Source: Piliocolobus tephrosceles
Lineage: Eukaryota > Chordata > Mammalia > Primates > Cercopithecidae
DNA length: 64,000 nt
NCBI RefSeq assembly: GCF_002776525.5
Contig: NC_045438.1
Span: forward strand, 159,469,920 to 159,533,919
Reading direction: 5' to 3'
Shown here: piece by piece, positions 58,740 through 64,000 of the stretch
Layout of the letters: the number at the start of each line of letters is the position of its first letter
How positions within the stretch are numbered: the first letter of the stretch is position 1
Translations under genes and position numbers: made by a program
The notes under the pieces: generated by a model
The model's database searches: none
What the model was told of the DNA's origin: nothing
The model's input: the letters and a program-made list of their open reading frames with translations, nothing else

Positions 58740-60249
58740 AGCAAGGTTTTTATGAAACATATGGTAATAAAAATGCGTGTAAAATTGGATTGTTCACTAA
58801 CACGTGCTGCCTTTCTTGATCTTCTAGAAGACAGCAAATTAAGATGCTCACCATGGGAATGTTTCCTAAAAATACTTCTACATGTCTTCCTGACTTGGAT
58901 GACTGACACATATGTGAATCTAGTAAATTAAATCCTGTGGTCAGAAGTCTTCAACCTGCATTCAACCAAACAAGGAGGCATGGTGAACATCCTGAAAGCA
59001 GCCTGGCAATGCAGCTTTGGGGATGAATAAATGATTTGGCTTTTATTTGTAAATGTTGTGCTTTTCTTTCCTAAAGTTGGAATCTTGGAAATCTGTTGAC
59101 TTTTTTTCCAATAATGAGTTGAAATTGCCCTTCATTTATATTCACTTTGTTTTATAATTAATAAAGATTAATTAAGATGAATCTTGAATTTTTTTCACTT
59201 CTCCCCTTTTCTCTGGAACTTGAAATCCTATAACTGGTTCTTCCACAGCATAACTATCCATCAGATCTGAGATCAAGCTTCCCAGAGTAGGCATCTCCAC
59301 GGATCACACCCAGAGGGCTCATAGACAGCACGGTCACATGACTGGGAGACTACAAAATTTTGTCTCTACCCTGACTGTAAACATTTTGCCTGACGGGGAA
59401 AACAAAGCTATTTATATTTTAATTTCACCTCCTTTTAAATAATATATCTTTCTGCTAGAGATAATTTTGCCCATTGATCATTTTAATCAAATATAAGTAT
59501 GTTACAGGTATCCTATATCTCTCTCTTCATCAATACTCAATGAATATTGTGACTCAGAAAAAAAATATTGACCAAGACATTGAGCTTCTACATTTCATAT
59601 CAGTTTTTCTATTAGTCTTTCTCACTCTAGTGAGAAAAAGAGGAATATATTTATACTCAGACATTGTGTGTTCCCCAAAAGAGAGGCTAAGTATCATCCT
59701 GCATCTAAGTTAGCCCTAGACAAAGTTTGATTCAGCAAGATTTGTCTGTGGCCCTATCCATTTTCTTTTTTCAATAGTATTTTACGCTTTTAAAACATAT
59801 TTTCTCCTTTCCTTCCTGCATTTCCTGAACATACGTCCTTCATTCCTATTCAGTAATTTCACTCTTCTTTTTTCTGTTTTCTTTCCAAACTACTTGAACT
59901 ACTTCAAGAAAGCTCTTGGCTCTCTTTCCAGAAAATGCACCTACCCCAAAATTCTGGTAAGCAACTTTGGGAGTTTTACAAATACCACAGATACCTGATG
60001 GGCTAAGAACCTATAGTCTTAATGGAAAATTTAAAATTTGCTGTGACAATAAACCTTACATAAATTAGTTCCTAAATGTAATTACTGCCTAAAAGACCAT
60101 CATAAAGATCACATAAGTAACATTCCAAGAGTTTTGGGGGCAATTCTAGAATATAAATATAATAAAAATTCTTTCATTTCTAAAAATTCTGGGGGTTCGA
60201 AGGACTGATTTTGAGTTAATAAAGAGTAAGAAAGGAGATATGGAAAGAT
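58740..60249. other. Non-genic unique sequence
   Basis: No supported feature. 59760-59930 is pyrimidine-rich. Confidence 0.5.
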
Positions 60250-60689
60250 TCATTTCATTCATTGAGTGTTTGCTGTGTCTGGGTTGTTAAAAAATGTGGA
60301 TAAGATGCCTTTGCCCTGGAAGGTCCCTCAGCCTCCAGGGGTGATTTTGATTCAGCAGGTAATTCTTACTCTTTAGTGTAAGGGCTTTGATATAAATGCA
60401 CTAGGGACACTGGAGAACCCATGAGGTTTCAGGGATGGCTCATCAGTACATGTTAGCCAAAGTAAAAGGTAGTAGAGAAATATGTGTATGTGCTGGGGGA
60501 GAAATGGAATCCAGAGAGAGTGAAGAGCATGCCCAGTTCACAGCAGTGTGGAAACAATATGGCAGGTTCAAAGAGCAACAGTATAAATTTGGATTAACAG
60601 AGCACCAAGTTTGAAGGAAATAATGTGGGAAATTAGAGAAGATATTTAGTCAATGGCTTATATTTAATATTAAGAGCCTTAAAATTAAA

Positions 60690-60714
60690 TGTGTGTGTGT
60701 GTGTGTGTGTGTGG
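60690..60714. repeat. (TG)n microsatellite
   Basis: Twelve uninterrupted TG units. Confidence 0.95.
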
Positions 60715-60818
60715 TGCGGAGGGCTCTTAAGGAGGAGAATAGCATAATATTAACAGAATTTGCACTTTATGTGTTTGTCTTTGGCCATGAGGCAGATCCA
60801 TGAAAAGAGGCCCATATA

Positions 60819-60896
60819 GGAGGCAGACAAAACAATGAAGAGACAGAGGCGATGCATGGAGGCAGAGAAAATGATGAAAAGACAGAGGCAATGCAA
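60819..60896. repeat. 39-bp tandem duplication
   Basis: 60819-60857 and 60858-60896 share 'ggaggcaga' at the start and 'agacagaggc' near the end; six mismatches. Confidence 0.92.
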
Positions 60897-60960
60897 TACA
60901 GTGACCTCCTGTTACGTCTCTCTTGTATCAGAACTCATTATGAAGGGCCATTGTTCATAA

Positions 60961-61746
60961 AGCTACTTTTTTTGTGATTAAAAAAGAATGAATTTAGAAT
61001 TACAGAGTTTATTTTGCTTTCCTTCCTTCATAGCTTCAGCTGAAATCTCTGTCCCAAGTCTTACCTTATTTAAAAAAAAAAAAAAAGTTTTAAAGCAACT
61101 AAGCATCGACAGAAGCAGCTTTGATGGGTAATGTTCCATGATTTAAATAATGCCTTTTTTCCACGTACACGCAGAGCTCTTCTGAGAAGTAGCAATTATA
61201 GGATTATCCACTACTTCAACTATGAATTATCTGAGTACCTCTCAGGCTTTTCTTTGTTGAGCTAACAGTTACGTTTGTAAGATAACTTTACTTGCTTTCT
61301 GAGTAATGGGTACTGAAAATTATTGTTTTTCTTCTCAAATTTAAATATAAAATTGAATTTGTGCCATCCTGGAAATCCTGACCAGCAAACAGTTTATCTC
61401 CTGAAGGTCATTATATTGTCCAGTAAGACAAATGTCATATGTTGTCCCATTATTTTTGAAAATGAGGGGGAAAAGGTTAGCCTGTCCAAGAAAGAAGAAA
61501 AGAACAAACAAACAAACAAACAAAATAGCATTCCGTAGGCAAGGAATTGTGCCTGGTCACCATTACTGCTACCAATCTACCAACAAACTGGGTGTTTTGA
61601 GGACATGAGTCCTCGAGGCACATCTCTGATATACCCATGTTCTTCAGAAAAGATGCTGGCCTGAGGTCCATGTGCAGCTGCTGGAATTTCTGACACTGTG
61701 CTCAAGGGGGAGTCAGGAGGAGGCCAAAGGATCTACCAATATCTCC
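60961..61746. other. Non-genic unique sequence
   Basis: Includes a poly-A run near 61072-61086 and an (AAAC)n run at 61503-61527. No exon or interspersed repeat is recognised. Confidence 0.5.
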
Positions 61747-62116
61747 TGATATGGTTTGGCTGTGTCCCCACCCAAATATCATCTTGAACTACAGTTCCCA
61801 CAATTCCATATGTTGTGGGAAAAATCCGGTGCGAGGTGATTGAATTATGAGGCGGGTCTTTCCTGCACTGTTCTCCTGATAGTGAATGATTCTCATGAAA
61901 TCTAACGGTTTTAAAAAATGGGAGTTTTCCTGCGCAAGCTCTTTCTCTTTGTTTGCTGTCACCCTTGTAAGACATGACTTGCTCCTCCTTGCCTCCCGCC
62001 ATGATTGTGAGACCTCCCCAGCCATGTGGAACTGTAAGTCCATTAAACCTCTTTCCTTAATAAATTGCCTAGTCTTGGGTATGTCTTTATCAGCAGCATG
62101 AAAACGAATTAAAACA
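61747..62116 (+). mobile_element. MaLR solo LTR (MST/THE1-like)
   Basis: Starts 'tgatatggtttggctgtgtc'. The interior has 'atgttgtgggaaaaatccgg', 'tgattgaattatgaggcg', 'catgattgtgagacctcccc' and 'gtatgtctttatcagcagc'; the end is 'aattaaaaca'. It is near full length for a MaLR LTR, with no internal region. A target duplication could not be confirmed. Confidence 0.93.
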
Positions 62117-62350
62117 CCCTCTGAAGGTCCCAAGGGCTACTCACTCCTTTCCAAATAGTGTTCATTTTAAGACTTGGAGCATTCTCTTTTGGTTTTGTTT
62201 CTAGTCTTTTAATTTTGAAACTCTTACAGATTCAAAGAAGTTGCAAAAATAATACTTACATAATCAATAAGACTCAAGGAGAGGAATTATGTTATTACAT
62301 TTTGTTAACAGCCATGACTAATACATAATAACTGCTTCCTTCCCACTTCA
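62117..62350. other. Non-genic unique sequence
   Basis: No supported feature. Confidence 0.5.
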
Positions 62351-62502
62351 GTTCAAGACTGTAGACATGACTGTTAACATGACTATTTGGCTGGGAGCAG
62401 TGGCTTACGCCTGTTCAAGACTGTAAACATGACTATTAACATTAGCAAGACATTAAATGTTAAAGAACATGGCTATTTGGTCAGGAGCGGTGGCTCACAC
62501 CT
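62351..62502 (+). repeat. Tandem duplication that includes the head of an Alu
   Basis: Copy 1 (62351-62412) and copy 2 (62413-62502) both start 'gttcaagactgta-acatgact' and both run into Alu 5'-end sequence. Copy 1 ends with 24 bases of Alu head ('ggctgggagcagtggcttac' plus 'gcct'). Copy 2 contains about 30 extra bases before the Alu start. Confidence 0.92.
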
Positions 62503-62781
62503 GTAATCCCAGCACTTTGGGAGGTCGAGGCGGGCGGATCACAAGTCAGGAGATGGAGACCATCCTGGCTAACACAGTGAGATCCCATCTCTACTAGAAA
62601 CACAAAAAACTAGCCAGGCATGTTGGCATGTATCTGTAGTCCCAGCTACCTGGGACGCTAAGGCTGAGGGAGGATAATCACTTGAACCTGGGAGGTGGAG
62701 GTTGAAGTGAGCCAAGATCACACCACTGCACTCCAGCCTGGGTGACAGAGCGAGACTCTGCCAAAAACAAACAAAAAAAAA
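62479..62781 (+). mobile_element. AluY: Alu element, full length (AluY/Sc-like)
   Basis: Begins 'ggtcaggagcggtggctcac' and ends in an A-rich tail with AAAC units. A perfect 13-bp target duplication 'aacatggctattt' occurs at 62466-62478 and 62782-62794. 'aactagccaggcatgttgg' and 'gagaccatcctggctaacac' suggest an AluY-type copy, moderately aged. Confidence 0.96.
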
Positions 62782-62794
62782 AACATGGCTATTT

Positions 62795-64000
62795 AAATAT
62801 AATATGAAATTACTATGATATGGGTAGTCTTGCTACTTAACAGCTTAGTCATTGGTTCAGATCCATACCAGAAGCATTAAGGATCTTTGAGTTTTTGCTT
62901 TCAATTCTGTAAAAGAGACAAAAGCCCTGTCTTTCAAGTTGAAGAAGAAAAGCACACACATGCACAGTATATGTGCAAAGAAATAACTGATCCACAGGTT
63001 TGCCTCATAAGATCTAAGTACAAGTTGCAGAAACATTGAAAAACTGCTTTAATTATTTCATTTTCTCTGTGTAAGCAAAAGAGAAATACGTGAGTAAATA
63101 CATGTATTAGAAGTAATAGTGGAGAAAGGCTTTTGTTACTAAATTATCCTCAGAAAATTCAAAGAAACAATCAATAGAATCAAAAAAGCAATCTGTTTTA
63201 TTCAATAGATTGTACTTTGTTTATGGGCCACTGGTGACCACTAATAAATGAAACGATGTTTGCCTTTGAATAATCTATCTGTATATCACTAGTTTTGAAT
63301 TTCATTTAGCAACACAAGCCAGGGAACACATTTATGGAAAATGATACAAAACAAAACAAAACTGGCTCTGAGTAGATCGTGGGCCTAAAGTAGGTCTTAA
63401 ATCATTTAAAGTCATCCGTTGTCATTTAAAAATGCCTATGGTAAATCATAAAATCAGAAATGCTGCTAGTAACAGTCTTGAGTCTGGGGTCAGAGTTGTA
63501 TGGAAAAGAACTACATTGAGTGTAAGGGTTCCTGAGTGCCTGTCTCAGCTAGTCACAGACTTCCATGGGCTGACTATGAAATGTTTTCTCTTCTATATGC
63601 ATTATTTTCAGATGAGTGCCTTGTGTATAAAGAGATTAAATGGCTTGGTTTTAAGCTCCCTTTTAAATTTAAGTTAGGATTCGATGCTACTCTCTGTTAA
63701 TATGAAATAAACACAAACTTCAAATTTGAATAAAATAAAGAGGAAAAGTAAATGTGTACTGGACTAGCATGCCCCTACTGAACTCTCAGGAAGGAGAAAG
63801 ACTATAGTTTTAAAATATTTTATTTTATTCTGTTTCAAATACATTTTATTTAATATTTTCAATATTCTATTTCATAAATTTAGAGTTACAAATAAGTTAT
63901 GAAACTAGTACCTGTACTACAACCCGTAAAAGAGAGTTCTCCTATACCTTTATCTAGCTTTCCCTGATGTTAGCCTTCTCTATAACCATGAAAATAATTA
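62795..64000. other. Non-genic unique sequence
   Basis: No supported repeat or exon. An 81-codon frame at 63432-63677 has no recognisable domain. AAAAC units occur near 63348-63362. Sequence runs off the window end. Confidence 0.5.

Larger units (their letters stand above)
60250..60960 (-). mobile_element. L2-like ancient repeat block with microsatellite
   Basis: 'tttcattcattgagtgtttg' is the L2 3' motif in antisense. 'ggcaggttcaaagagcaaca' and 'gagaagatatttagtcaatg' follow the order of the other long L2-like blocks. A (TG)n lies at 60690-60714 and a 39-bp tandem duplication at 60819-60896. Confidence 0.45.

Noticed and set aside
58457..58909. 150-codon minus-strand frame, the longest in the window
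   Set aside because: Most of it is the translation of the Alu at 58477-58726; the remainder has no domain.

Overview
This window is nuclear DNA from a catarrhine primate, most likely an Old World monkey. It contains primate Alu and L1PA elements. Its youngest Alu copies (14627-14789, 33675-33966, 53138-53460) carry AluYRa/Yi6-type changes: 'actagccgggcgaggtggcg' in the right arm and 'gagctgagatccgg' before the A-tail. That Alu type is abundant in cercopithecids and rare in human. The species cannot be fixed from this sequence.

No protein-coding exon, RNA gene, CpG island or promoter could be supported. All open frames are short (at most 150 codons). Many of the longer ones are translated Alu or simple repeats, and the rest show no recognisable domain or exon structure. 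The window reads as AT-rich intergenic or intronic DNA.

Layout. 1-8000 is mostly unique sequence, with an inverted duplication (718-855 and 1154-1289), an antisense L1 3' fragment (1992-2310) and CA/TG microsatellites. 8013-20057 is repeat-dense: an old LTR-like element split by an Alu, seven Alus in total, two MER5-like DNA transposons, a third MER5A split by an MLT1 LTR, a MIR, a long L2-like block and an unresolved LTR-like block. 20058-29800 is sparser: an MLT2A-type solo LTR, an old L1/HAL1-like segment with a local rearrangement, one Alu, several MIRs and a 21-bp minisatellite. 29840-35000 holds three Alus and an old L1 3' end. 35000-48000 is mostly unique with L2/MIR relics, a CAT/CAC-rich trinucleotide tract, an L1M segment and a strong short hairpin. 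48000-53500 has AT/TG microsatellites, two Alus, an old LTR-like element and an L1PA 3' fragment. 53500-64000 is unique sequence with MIR/L2 relics, a further hairpin pair, two Alus and a MaLR LTR.

There are no genes to combine into a pathway. The main interest is in insertion histories readable from target-site duplications, local rearrangements inside or next to Alus, foldback structures, and a few repeat-free, CpG-retaining blocks that could be conserved regulatory elements. That last reading is inference and needs alignment.
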